Positions 8,801 to 16,749 of a DNA stretch of 64,000 nt are shown in pieces. The notes under the pieces are model-generated. The model worked only from the letters and a program-made list of their open reading frames with translations, made no database searches and had not been told where the DNA came from. The stretch covers positions 50,192-114,191 of the forward strand of contig DXZT01000050.1 in assembly GCA_019419545.1 (NCBI GenBank). Reading direction: 5' to 3'. Position numbers and translations under genes: made by a program. Source of the stretch: Collinsella sp. (GTDB lineage Bacteria; Actinomycetota; Coriobacteriia; Coriobacteriales; Coriobacteriaceae). Position 1 is the stretch's first letter. Every line of letters starts with the position of its first letter.

Positions 8801-9020
8801 ATACTTCACGCATGGCACACTTCATCTTAATAAAGCGTATTTACGTGCTTAAACGCGTTTTCAATCCTAAAATCAAATGGAACTTACCTTTGTTAAACCA
8901 TCCTCAAATTGCATATTTCCACTAAAGCTATGAATAGAATTAGCGGTTCATACCGCGTCTCAACCATTTTCATTTTTATTCAGAAAAAAGTTTGTCCTAT
9001 TCATTTCTGGTAAATAAATT

Positions 9021-9051
9021 ACCGTTTACCAGACGCTTGATACCGTTCACC
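9021..9051 (+). promoter_or_regulatory. Third 21-bp-spaced repeat pair upstream of arcA copy 1
   Basis: ACCGTTTACC (9021-9030) and ACCGTTCACC (9042-9051) lie 21 bp apart on the plus strand, in an AT-rich stretch about 380 bp upstream of arcA copy 1. Spacing and core match the promoter-proximal pairs, so this may be a distal operator for the same regulator. Confidence 0.5.
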
Positions 9052-9131
9052 GGAAACTCAGTATAAGGCCCAGCGGATACCGGCTCGCTTTACGGCCCCA
9101 TTTGTAACAACTTGACTTCTCGGTATAGAAA

Positions 9132-9166
9132 AACGGGCCCGCTTCCCCTAGAGGAACGGGTCCGTT
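9132..9166 (-). terminator. Terminator downstream of the aminotransferase gene
   Basis: On the minus strand AAAACGGACCCG pairs with CGGGCCCGTTTT, followed by TC. It lies about 55 bp past the aminotransferase stop and closes the arcA copy 2 / aminotransferase transcript. Confidence 0.8.
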
Positions 9167-9217
9167 TTCGATTATCTTCGGCCAATTTAGATAAGGCCCT
9201 CGAAGATCATCGGAATC

Positions 9218-10342
9218 CTAGCGATCAAACTCCGCCAGCGCCTCGCCCAAAAGCCTCAGGCCCTCGCGCAGAACGTCCTCGCTCGCGCAGTAGCCCAGGC
9301 GTGCGCCACAGGGAAGCTCAAAGCGGCTGCCGGGTACCAGCAGCACTCCCCTCTCGGACAGCAGACGCTTGCAGAACTCCTCGTCGTCCTCGGGAATATC
9401 CAGCTGGATTAACGAGGTAGACACGCCCTGTGGGGCTGTCCAGGAAACACGATGCTGCGTATCGATCCAAGCCTGCGCGATATCGCGGTTGCCAAACACG
9501 ATCTTGCGATTGCGCTCGAGGATCTTGTCCTTGTGCTCAAGCACATAGGTCGCCAGGGCGTCGTTGAACACACCGCCGCAGATCATGGTGTAATCGCGAT
9601 AGGTGCGGATTCGGTTGGATATCTCTTCGTCTGCCACGACCCAGCCCACGCGTGCCGCAGGCGTCGAATAGGTCTTCGACAACGAGTTGGTGACAATGGC
9701 CCTCTCGTACACGTCAGCCATCGACATAAAGGCCTCGGTGTTCTCAAGCGGCAGGTACACCTCGTCGCACAGCACATAGGCGCCCACCGAGCGGGCGATC
9801 TCGGCAATCTGGCCGAGCATATCGGCATCGAGCACCGTACCGATGGGGTTCGATGCGTTGTTGATGCAGATGAGCTTCGTGTTGGGACGAACGAGGCGCT
9901 TGAGCTGTTCGATATCGGGTTTCCATCCGAGCCCCTCGCGAAGCTCCCAATACTCGACCTCGGCGCCGAGCGTACGTGGGATCTCATAGAGCGGCGCATA
10001 GGTAGGCCACTCGGCGATAACGTGGTCGCCGGGCTCGACCACGGCCATGATGGCGTTGAGGTTCGCACCCGTGCAGCCATTGGTCTGCAGAATGTGGTCG
10101 GGATTGACCTCGCGACGATACAGCTTGGCAACCTCGGCCTTAAACTCCGGCGAGCCCTCGATCCAACCGTAGTTCATCTTCTCGCGGTCCAGGCGCTCGT
10201 AGAACGTGGCGCCGTCCTGCTCATCGAGCGCGCGCAGCTCGCCCATGGTGAGCGACGAGATCGTCGACTGGGCGATGTCCCACGTGGCACTCTTCTCCCA
10301 AACGTTGAGCCATTCCTCAACGCCAATCGTCTTGATGTCCAT
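9218..10342 (-). CDS. Class I/II PLP-dependent aminotransferase
   Basis: A 374-residue fold-type I aminotransferase. The PLP lysine is in NSLSKTYSTPAARVGW near residue 220, with the preceding Asp in DEVYLPLE near 190 and an NNASNPIGT loop near 160. The C-terminal domain ends normally. The substrate cannot be read from sequence. It follows arcA copy 2 on the same strand, 149 bp after that gene, so it may act on arginine, ornithine or a keto-acid derived from them; the resemblance to capreomycidine-synthase-type enzymes is only general. The ATG at 10342 has AAGGAG 7 bp upstream; an in-frame start 54 bp earlier lacks one. Confidence 0.85.
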   Translation of the reverse strand: MDIKTIGVEEWLNVWEKSATWDIAQSTISSLTMGELRALDEQDGATFYERLDREKMNYGWIEGSPEFKAEVAKLYRREVNPDHILQTNGCTGANLNAIMAVVEPGDHVIAEWPTYAPLYEIPRTLGAEVEYWELREGLGWKPDIEQLKRLVRPNTKLICINNASNPIGTVLDADMLGQIAEIARSVGAYVLCDEVYLPLENTEAFMSMADVYERAIVTNSLSKTYSTPAARVGWVVADEEISNRIRTYRDYTMICGGVFNDALATYVLEHKDKILERNRKIVFGNRDIAQAWIDTQHRVSWTAPQGVSTSLIQLDIPEDDEEFCKRLLSERGVLLVPGSRFELPCGARLGYCASEDVLREGLRLLGEALAEFDR

Positions 10343-10401
10343 GGCCAAGCTCCTTACAAAAGCAGTCATCCAATCGTGTTGACGTCCCTCATACAAGATT
10401 A

Positions 10402-10428
10402 GGGCGGTGCGAAAACCCGCACCGCCCC
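10402..10428 (-). terminator. Hairpin downstream of arcA copy 2
   Basis: A 10 bp perfect stem, GGGCGGTGCG / CGCACCGCCC, in the gap between arcA copy 2 and the aminotransferase. It has no T-run, so partial termination or mRNA stabilisation is likely. Confidence 0.55.
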
Positions 10429-10491
10429 AATGGGAGACATCTAATGGCAGCTAGATGTATGTATCAAGACCTGTACGGGTCCTTGAAGACC

Positions 10492-11733
10492 CTAGAGGTC
10501 CTCGCGCCAGAAGGGCATGCTCATGCAGCGCGGGCCGCCGCGGCCGCGGGAGAGCTCGGCGGAGGGCACGACGAGAAGGTCCAGGCCCTCCTTGTACAGC
10601 ACGTCGTTGGTGACGGTGTTGCGGGCGTAGACGCAGATCTTGCCGGGCTCGACGCACAGGGTGTTGGAGCCGTCGTTCCACTGCTCGCGGGAGGCCGCGA
10701 TCGGGTCGCCGCCGCCGCAGGGGATCAGCTTGACCTGGTCGACGCCGGTGGCGTCCTCCAGGACGTGCTCGAGGGTGTCCTCGATCAGGCGGATGTTCAC
10801 GTCGCCCGGGTTCTTGCCGGCGGTCAGCTCGTAGACGCGCAGGGTGCCCATGATGGCGGGGTGGATCGTGAACTTATCGACGTCGATCTGGGTGAAGACC
10901 GTGTCGAGGTGCATGAAGGCGCGCGAGACGGGGATGTCGAAGGCCAGGATGCGCTCGACCTTGGAGTCGGAGTTCCAGAAGATGTTCTGGGCCATGACGT
11001 CGATGGCGGCCGCCTGGGTGCGCTGGGAGATGCCGACGGCGAGGGTCTTCTCGTTGATGTTCAGCACGTCGCCGCCCTCGGTGTGGAACTGGCAGTCGCG
11101 GCGGAAGTACAGGGAGACGTCCTTGTAGTCGGGGTGGTACTTGAAGACGTACTTGCCGTACAGGGTCTCGCGGTTGCGGGTGACCGAGTACATGCGGTTG
11201 AGGTTGACGCCCTCGCCGACGACCGCGAACGGGTCGCGGGTGAAGTAGAGGTTGGGCATCGGGTCGATGATCAGGTCGGACTCGGACTCGGAGTTGACCA
11301 GGGAGTCGAGGGTCGTGGACGCCGTGAGGGGCATGTCGATCTCGGCCTTGGTCATGCCGGCCATGGTCTTCTTGACGAACTCGAGGTTGTCCTCGATGGA
11401 GTCCAGCTTCTCGCGGACGATCTGCGGCATGTGCTGGCCGCGGATGCCTGCCTCGGCGATGTACTGGTCGGTGAACTCGGCGCGGGCGCCGGGGACCTGG
11501 TCGAACACCTCGGCGACGAGGTTCTCGAGGTAGAGGACCTCCACGCCCTGGTCCCTCAGGATCTGGGCGAAGGTGTCGTGCTCCTGCTGCGCGACCTCCA
11601 GGAACGGGACGTCGTCGAACAGGAGTCGCTCGAGCTCGTCGGGCGGCAGGTTGAGGAGCTCGTCGCCGGGACGGTGCAGGCAGACCTTCCTGAGCTTGCC
11701 GATCTCGGAAGGCACGTGCAGACCTTTCGTCAT
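10492..11733 (-). CDS. arcA: Arginine deiminase, copy 2
   Basis: A second 413-residue arginine deiminase, residue-for-residue the same as the copy at 7402-8643 and with the same catalytic motifs (FTRDP, HTEGGD, C-terminal GGPRCMSMPF). The repeat begins right at the stop codon and ends about 20 bp upstream of the ATG, in the ribosome-binding-site segment AAGGTAGGAGG. Beyond that the leaders are only similar. Such identity inside diverged flanks suggests gene conversion or a recent replacement, not simply a recent tandem duplication of the whole locus. This copy is followed by an aminotransferase instead of arcB, so it may feed citrulline into a different use or raise the deiminase dose. Confidence 0.98.
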   Translation of the reverse strand: MTKGLHVPSEIGKLRKVCLHRPGDELLNLPPDELERLLFDDVPFLEVAQQEHDTFAQILRDQGVEVLYLENLVAEVFDQVPGARAEFTDQYIAEAGIRGQHMPQIVREKLDSIEDNLEFVKKTMAGMTKAEIDMPLTASTTLDSLVNSESESDLIIDPMPNLYFTRDPFAVVGEGVNLNRMYSVTRNRETLYGKYVFKYHPDYKDVSLYFRRDCQFHTEGGDVLNINEKTLAVGISQRTQAAAIDVMAQNIFWNSDSKVERILAFDIPVSRAFMHLDTVFTQIDVDKFTIHPAIMGTLRVYELTAGKNPGDVNIRLIEDTLEHVLEDATGVDQVKLIPCGGGDPIAASREQWNDGSNTLCVEPGKICVYARNTVTNDVLYKEGLDLLVVPSAELSRGRGGPRCMSMPFWREDL

Positions 11734-11890
11734 GGCCTCCTACCTTTCTTTCGGGCCTTACTGGCCGAATGTATCAGCGCCCCTCCATATGGGACGCTGC
11801 TTGCTGACAGCTCTAGTTATATCCAAAAATCACCCGCAATTCCACCTCGCCCCCGAACGGTCAACAAAGTGCGATGAACGGTATATCGCA
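11734..11890 (-). promoter_or_regulatory. arcA copy 2 promoter with two direct repeats 21 bp apart
   Basis: ACCGTTC motifs on the minus strand at 11876-11881 and 11855-11860 (cores) are again 21 bp apart, followed by GAGGTGGAA and GGATATAAC, the likely -10. The surrounding leader differs from copy 1 at many positions, so the repeats look selectively kept. Confidence 0.7.
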
Positions 11891-12284
11891 TGTGATTCCC
11901 CCATGATGCACTTCGGCGCTCTAAAGTACCTTTTCAAAGGTAAACGCTCTTTTTCCTATAAATTATCCCCTATCGCATCTATAAATCCATGATTCAGAAT
12001 TGCATAGGTAAAACGGTTTTATGTATATAAATGAAGCTAGCCCACGTTTTGGACCGAATTCGATGATATTCAGCTTGCCATCATTCTTATTCACGCATCC
12101 TTATCAGTTGAGTGAGAATATTGAACGCTAGCAATAGTGTCGCGAGCGTTCGTTCTATGGCCGGGCATCGTAAGAAGTAGGTAAAGATACCGTTCGCGCG
12201 ATACGTCCGTGCCAGCGGGCGACTAAATTGAGACAATAGTAAATAGAGTTGGGCTATCGTCCCCTGCGGGGACTGAACGGACAG
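11891..12284. other. AT-rich intergenic region upstream of ppk
   Basis: No gene is visible. The stretch to about 12100 is AT-rich, unlike the coding DNA around it. A short inverted repeat, GAACGCT / AGCGTTC, lies near 12123-12151, and a lone ACCGTTC at 12189. The ppk promoter must lie here; I cannot assign clear -35/-10 boxes. Confidence 0.4.
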
Positions 12285-14693
12285 ATGCATATGCCGAGCA
12301 AAACCGAAAAGAAGCAAAAGGCCGCCAAGTTGCGCAAGCCGCCACGTGATTTTTCGTATACGCAAAACCGAGAGCTTAGCTGGCTGCGCTTTGACAACCG
12401 CGTACTTGACGAGGCATTCGACGAGACCGTTCCGCTGTTTGAGCGCCTAAAGTTCGTGTCGATCTTCGAGTCCAACCTCGACGAGTTTCTCATGGTGCGC
12501 GTGGGCGGCCTGTCCGACCTGGCAGAGCTCAAAAAACAGCCTGTCGACAACAAGAGCAATATGACCGCCTCCGAACAGGTCGATGCCGTCATGGCCGAAA
12601 TGCCCGGGCTCCTTACCCGATGGGAGTCCATCTTTAAGAGCATCGAGGGCAAGCTCGACGCCCTGGGCGTTCACCGCGCCCGCATCGATTCGCTTACGCC
12701 CGAGGAGCGCACCTTTGTAACCCGCTACTTCCAGGCCTACGTGTCGCCGGTCATCTCGCCGTTGGTCATTGACCCGCGCCATCCCTTCCCCAACCTGCGC
12801 AACGGTGCACTCTACCTGGCTTGTGGCCTGGACGGCGTCACCGACGAAGAGAGCCTGCTGGGCCTTATCGAGATCCCCGCCTCGATGAACCGCGTGGTCG
12901 AGATCCCCTCGCCCACCGGCACCTACTCCTACATTCTGCTCGAGGACGTCATCCTCGCCTGCCTGGACAGCTGCTTTGGCTCCTATAAGCCGCTCGACCG
13001 CGCGCTCATCCGCGTCACCCGCAACGCCGACATCGATCCGGACGGCGAGGGCGTCGAGGAGGAAGAGGACTACCGCCAGCACATGAAGCGCATCCTCAAG
13101 AAGCGCCTGCGTCTGCAGCCGGTAGTGCTCGCGGTCTCGGGGTCGCTCGAGAAGGCGACGCTCAAGACCATCCGCAAGGCTCTCGAGCTTTCTCGCCGCT
13201 CGGTCTTTACCTGCGATATCCCGCTCGACCTGGGCTACGTCTTCGGCATTGAGGGCAAGATTCCCGAGCATCTACGCAACGAGCTGCTCTTTACGCCGTT
13301 TAAGCCGCAGCCCAACCCCACCATCGACATGTCCCGTTCCATCCGCGAGCAGGTGCTGCAACACGACAAGCTGCTCTTTTACCCTTACGAGGCCATGAAT
13401 CCGTTCTTGGACCTGGTGCACGAAGCAGCCTACGACCCCGAGTGCATCTCGCTGCGCATCACGCTCTACCGCGTGGCCAAGCAGAGCCGCCTGTGCGAGT
13501 CGCTGATCGATGCCGCCGAGAACGGCAAAGAGGTCACGGTGCTCATGGAGCTCCGCGCGCGCTTTGACGAGCAGAACAACATCGAGTGGGCCGAGCGCCT
13601 GGAAGAGGCCGGCTGCACCGTCATCTACGGCTCCGAGGGCTTTAAGTGCCACTCCAAGATCTGCCAGCTCACCTATCGCGAGGGCATGGCGCTAACGCGC
13701 CTGACGCTGCTGGGCACCGGCAACTTTAACGAGAAGACGGCCAAACTCTACAGCGACTTTATGCTCATGACCGCTCACCCCGGCATCGGCGAGGACGCCA
13801 ACCTGTTCTTCCGCAACCTGTCGCTGGGCAACCTGCGCGGCGATTACCGCTTCCTGGGTGTGGCGCCCGTCGGACTGAAACCGCTCATCATGCGCGGGCT
13901 TGACCGCGAGATCCAGCGCGCCCTCGCCGGCGAGCCCGCCCGCGTGTTCTTTAAACTCAACTCGCTCACCGACCGCGAGGTCATCGACAAGATCGCCGAG
14001 GCATCGTGCGCAGGAGTCCGCGTGGACATGATCATCCGCGGCATCTCGTGCCTCAAGCCGGGCGTTCCTGGCAAGACCGAGAACGTGCATGTCCGTTCTA
14101 TCGTCGGACGCTTTTTGGAGCATGCGCGCGTTTACGCCTTTGGCGTGGACTCGGACATGATCTATCTGAGCTCGGCCGACATGATGACACGCAACACCGA
14201 GCACCGCGTGGAGATCGCCTTCCCCGTGCTCGACCCCACCTGCCGCGCCCTGGTGCACGAGTACATGAGCATGCAGCTGCGCGACAACGTGAAGGCCCGC
14301 AGCCTCACGAGCGACGGCACCTGGGTCCCCGTGGAGCGCGCAGAGGGTGAGAAACCCTTCAACTCGCAGGAAGCCCTGCTGGAGCGTGCCTACCGCAACG
14401 CCGAGGCCGCGCCCGAGCCCGTCATTGAGGCAAAGCCCGCACCTGCTCCTAAGCCGCAGCCGGCCACACCCGAGGTTCAGAAGGTCCAGGCGACCGTCAT
14501 TGAGCCCGAGCCCGCACCTGCACCTCAGCCCGAGCCGCAGGCAGCTAAGCCCGCACCCGAGACGAGCGCCCGTCGCGATAAGCCCGCCGGCAAGACCAAG
14601 GCCATCGAGCGCCATCGCCCCGGTCGTGTGCGCATGGGCCTGGGCCTGATCGGCCTGGGTCTTAAGACGCTCATTACCGGCAAGACGAAATAG
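12285..14693 (+). CDS. ppk1: Polyphosphate kinase
   Basis: An 802-residue PPK1, which reversibly makes polyphosphate from ATP. Domains run in the usual order: N-terminal helical domain (NRELSWLRFDNRVLDEA), head domain, and two phospholipase-D-like domains. The phosphohistidine region is GSEGFKCHSKICQLTYREG near residue 460; the second domain has ARVYAFG and NTEHRVEIAFPV. The last 110 residues are an added tail rich in Ala, Pro and Glu with repeated PAPAPKPQP-like units, ending in a basic stretch; it is not part of the catalytic fold. The ATG at 12285 or the one two codons later could be used; the site upstream is weak. A terminator follows at 14719. Confidence 0.95.
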   Translation: MHMPSKTEKKQKAAKLRKPPRDFSYTQNRELSWLRFDNRVLDEAFDETVPLFERLKFVSIFESNLDEFLMVRVGGLSDLAELKKQPVDNKSNMTASEQVDAVMAEMPGLLTRWESIFKSIEGKLDALGVHRARIDSLTPEERTFVTRYFQAYVSPVISPLVIDPRHPFPNLRNGALYLACGLDGVTDEESLLGLIEIPASMNRVVEIPSPTGTYSYILLEDVILACLDSCFGSYKPLDRALIRVTRNADIDPDGEGVEEEEDYRQHMKRILKKRLRLQPVVLAVSGSLEKATLKTIRKALELSRRSVFTCDIPLDLGYVFGIEGKIPEHLRNELLFTPFKPQPNPTIDMSRSIREQVLQHDKLLFYPYEAMNPFLDLVHEAAYDPECISLRITLYRVAKQSRLCESLIDAAENGKEVTVLMELRARFDEQNNIEWAERLEEAGCTVIYGSEGFKCHSKICQLTYREGMALTRLTLLGTGNFNEKTAKLYSDFMLMTAHPGIGEDANLFFRNLSLGNLRGDYRFLGVAPVGLKPLIMRGLDREIQRALAGEPARVFFKLNSLTDREVIDKIAEASCAGVRVDMIIRGISCLKPGVPGKTENVHVRSIVGRFLEHARVYAFGVDSDMIYLSSADMMTRNTEHRVEIAFPVLDPTCRALVHEYMSMQLRDNVKARSLTSDGTWVPVERAEGEKPFNSQEALLERAYRNAEAAPEPVIEAKPAPAPKPQPATPEVQKVQATVIEPEPAPAPQPEPQAAKPAPETSARRDKPAGKTKAIERHRPGRVRMGLGLIGLGLKTLITGKTK

Positions 14694-14718
14694 TCGTTTG
14701 TAGAAGCAGTTTGTAGAA

Positions 14719-14760
14719 GCGCCCCGCATTTGAGGAAAGCCTCGGATGCGGGGCGCTTTT
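14719..14760 (+). terminator. ppk terminator
   Basis: An 11 bp stem, GCGCCCCGCAT / ATGCGGGGCGC, followed by TTTT, 25 bp past the ppk stop. Confidence 0.9.
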
Positions 14761-14806
14761 CCCTGCTACCATGGTGCGAGCAACAACACGAATGACAGGC
14801 AGGGAT

Positions 14807-16120
14807 ATGAAGCTCACTATAGAATCGATGACCTACGGCGCCGACGGGCTGGCGCACGCCGACAACGGCAAGGCCGTCTTTGTGCAGGGCGCCGTGGCAG
14901 GCGACACCGTCGAGGCCGAGGTCGTACAGGACGGCAAGTCGTTCATGCGCGCCCGCACGACCGAGATTCTGGAGCCGAGCCCCGATCGCATTCAGCCCCC
15001 CTGCCCCTTCGTTGGCATCTGCGGCGGTTGTTCGTGGGGCAATCTCTCACGCACGGCACAGCTCGCCGCCAAGGAGCAAAACCTGCGCTCCACGCTCGAG
15101 CGCATCGGCAAGTTCGCTCCTGAGCAGGTCGATGAGTTGGTACAGCCCATCTGCCACACCAAGGACGACTGGGGCTACCGCAATAAAATCGAGCTCGAAC
15201 CGACCGTCGTCAACGGTCGCGTGCGCCTTGGCATGCACGGTGTCGACCCCAGCAAAATCGTGACCGTCGATGCGTGCCCGCTGTTCGATAAGCGCTTCCC
15301 GAAGGCGCTCAAATCGGTCGTCGGCGCACTCAACTATCTAAGCGGCAGCCATGACTTGGGACTCGAACGCGTGGGCATTCGTGCATCGCGCCGTACCAAG
15401 GCACTCGAGGTCGCACTCTGGACGCCTACAGGCTCTTTTCCGCGCTCGCAGGTCTCCCGCGTGCTGGCGGACGCCGCTCATCCCACGAGCATCGTGCGCG
15501 TGATGAGCAAGGGCGAAAAGAAGGCCCGCCGTGTCTCCAAGGTCGAAATGCTCGCCGGAGAGGGCTCATGGACCGAGAATATCGCCGAGGGTCAGATGCG
15601 CTTGTCTGCCCCGTCTTTTTTCCAGGTCAACACCAAGGGTGCCGAGATTTTGATCGAGCTTGTCATGGAAGCGCTCGACCCGCAAGAAGACGAGCTTGCC
15701 GTGGACCTGTACTGCGGCGCCGGAACCTTTACCCTGCCGCTCGCCCGCCGCTGCGACTTCGTCGCCGCCGTCGAGGCCTACGGCCCGGCCGTGCGCGACC
15801 TGCGCCGTAACCTGGAGATCAACAAGCTTGATAACGTCGACGTCATTGGCGGAGACGCGGTGCGTGAGTTCCCCGACCAGGATGCCGACGTCCTGGTGGT
15901 CGACCCGCCGCGCGCAGGCCTCGCCCCCGAGGCGATCGACCTTATCGCCAGCACGAGTGCTCGCGATGTCGCCTACGTGAGCTGCGACCCGGCCACCCTG
16001 GCGCGCGATCTCAAACGCTTTGTCGAAGAAGGCACCTTCTCCCCCGTCAAGATCACGCCAGTCGACCTGTTCCCGCAAACCTTCCACTGCGAGACCGTCG
16101 TCCACCTTAGGCGTAACTAG
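14807..16120 (+). CDS. rlmD: 23S rRNA (uracil-5-)-methyltransferase, RumA/RlmD type
   Basis: A 437-residue SAM-dependent RNA m5U methyltransferase of the TrmA/RumA family. An N-terminal TRAM domain of about 55 residues is followed by an iron-sulfur cysteine cluster (CPFVGICGGC near residue 67, with a further Cys in DACPLFDK). The SAM-binding motif is DLYCGAGTFTLP near 300 and the catalytic cysteine sits in VSCDPATLARDL near 390. The ATG at 14807 follows AGGCAGGG; two upstream in-frame ATGs are less well placed. Which rRNA uridine (or both, RlmCD type) it modifies cannot be told from the sequence. Confidence 0.9.
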   Translation: MKLTIESMTYGADGLAHADNGKAVFVQGAVAGDTVEAEVVQDGKSFMRARTTEILEPSPDRIQPPCPFVGICGGCSWGNLSRTAQLAAKEQNLRSTLERIGKFAPEQVDELVQPICHTKDDWGYRNKIELEPTVVNGRVRLGMHGVDPSKIVTVDACPLFDKRFPKALKSVVGALNYLSGSHDLGLERVGIRASRRTKALEVALWTPTGSFPRSQVSRVLADAAHPTSIVRVMSKGEKKARRVSKVEMLAGEGSWTENIAEGQMRLSAPSFFQVNTKGAEILIELVMEALDPQEDELAVDLYCGAGTFTLPLARRCDFVAAVEAYGPAVRDLRRNLEINKLDNVDVIGGDAVREFPDQDADVLVVDPPRAGLAPEAIDLIASTSARDVAYVSCDPATLARDLKRFVEEGTFSPVKITPVDLFPQTFHCETVVHLRRN

Positions 16121-16149
16121 ACCGTTTGCCCAAGACCACGCCCGATGAT

Positions 16150-16206
16150 TTTTCTGGGACGGGGATAAAAAATTGTTCTGAATGATTATTTAATCCCCGT
16201 CCCGAA
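16150..16206. repeat. REP-like hairpin at the left edge of the IS remnant
   Basis: GGGACGGGGATaAAA pairs with TTTAATCCCCGTCCC over a short loop. It may be the rlmD terminator or a REP-type palindrome; related GGGAC-core hairpins occur elsewhere in the window. Confidence 0.5.
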
Positions 16207-16613
16207 ATTGAACCGCCCCCTCATTTCTTGGACATTAGAAATGGGGGGCTTCTTTATGGACGGGAAAGTCGGACACGACGCCACGCTGAGGACTCTTGCA
16301 GCAGAGTTTTGCGACAGGGGATACGGGCGCACCGAAGGCCGAAGGGCGCCCGGACCCGGCCGGGGCCGGCGGCGCGCGAGGGCGAGCTCTTGCGACGGAG
16401 CTGCTGCCCGGGCGCCTGAAGGACGAGTTCTACAGGAACCGGACGTGGCGGAGCTTCGAGGAGTTCAAGCGGGACCTCCACGCCTACACCGTTCACTGGA
16501 ACAAGAGGAGGCAGGTTAAGCAAAAGGGACTGACCCCGGAGGAGTTCCGGAATCAGTCCCCATGTGCGGCATAGGCCGCTAATTGACCCGTCTAAGTTTC
16601 GGGGCGCAGTTCA
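16207..16613 (+). mobile_element. Internally deleted IS3-family insertion sequence
   Basis: About 407 bp flanked by imperfect inverted ends: TTGAACCGCCCC at the left matches the reverse complement of GGGGCGCAGTTCA at the right. Inside are the start of an orfA-like frame (after ATGGACGGG near 16257), a very GC-rich stretch, and the C-terminus of an orfB transposase. A full IS3 element is about 1.2-1.5 kb, so most of it has been lost. With ends kept and coding lost it resembles a MITE precursor. Confidence 0.75.
16413..16574 (+). pseudogene. IS3 transposase C-terminal fragment
   Basis: Fifty-three codons match the end of the IS3 OrfB integrase catalytic domain: RLKDEFYRNRTW, then FEEFKRDLHAY, VHWNKRRQVKQKGLTPEEF and a stop. 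The first two residues of the DDE triad are missing, so it cannot be active. The open frame upstream does not look like transposase. Confidence 0.8.
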
Positions 16614-16660
16614 TTTCAGCGCCGCCCGAGAAAGCTAAACGCCTTCTGACAGGTTGTCCC

Positions 16661-16695
16661 GGGCCGAGGGCGGCCACCTTGATCGCCCTCGGCCC
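16661..16695 (-). terminator. Hairpin downstream of the beta-glucoside PTS gene
   Basis: A perfect 12 bp stem, GGGCCGAGGGCG / CGCCCTCGGCCC, 55 bp past the PTS gene stop. It has no T-run on either strand. Confidence 0.55.
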
Positions 16696-16749
16696 TCACC
16701 CACCTCAACTGCTCCTCAATTACATAGAGCTGATTGAGGAGGGCGCAAG

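Noticed and set aside
16296..16412. Intact transposase gene start
   Set aside because: The open frame is only the by-product of GC-rich fill in the deleted IS3 element; it lacks DDE residues and a start site.
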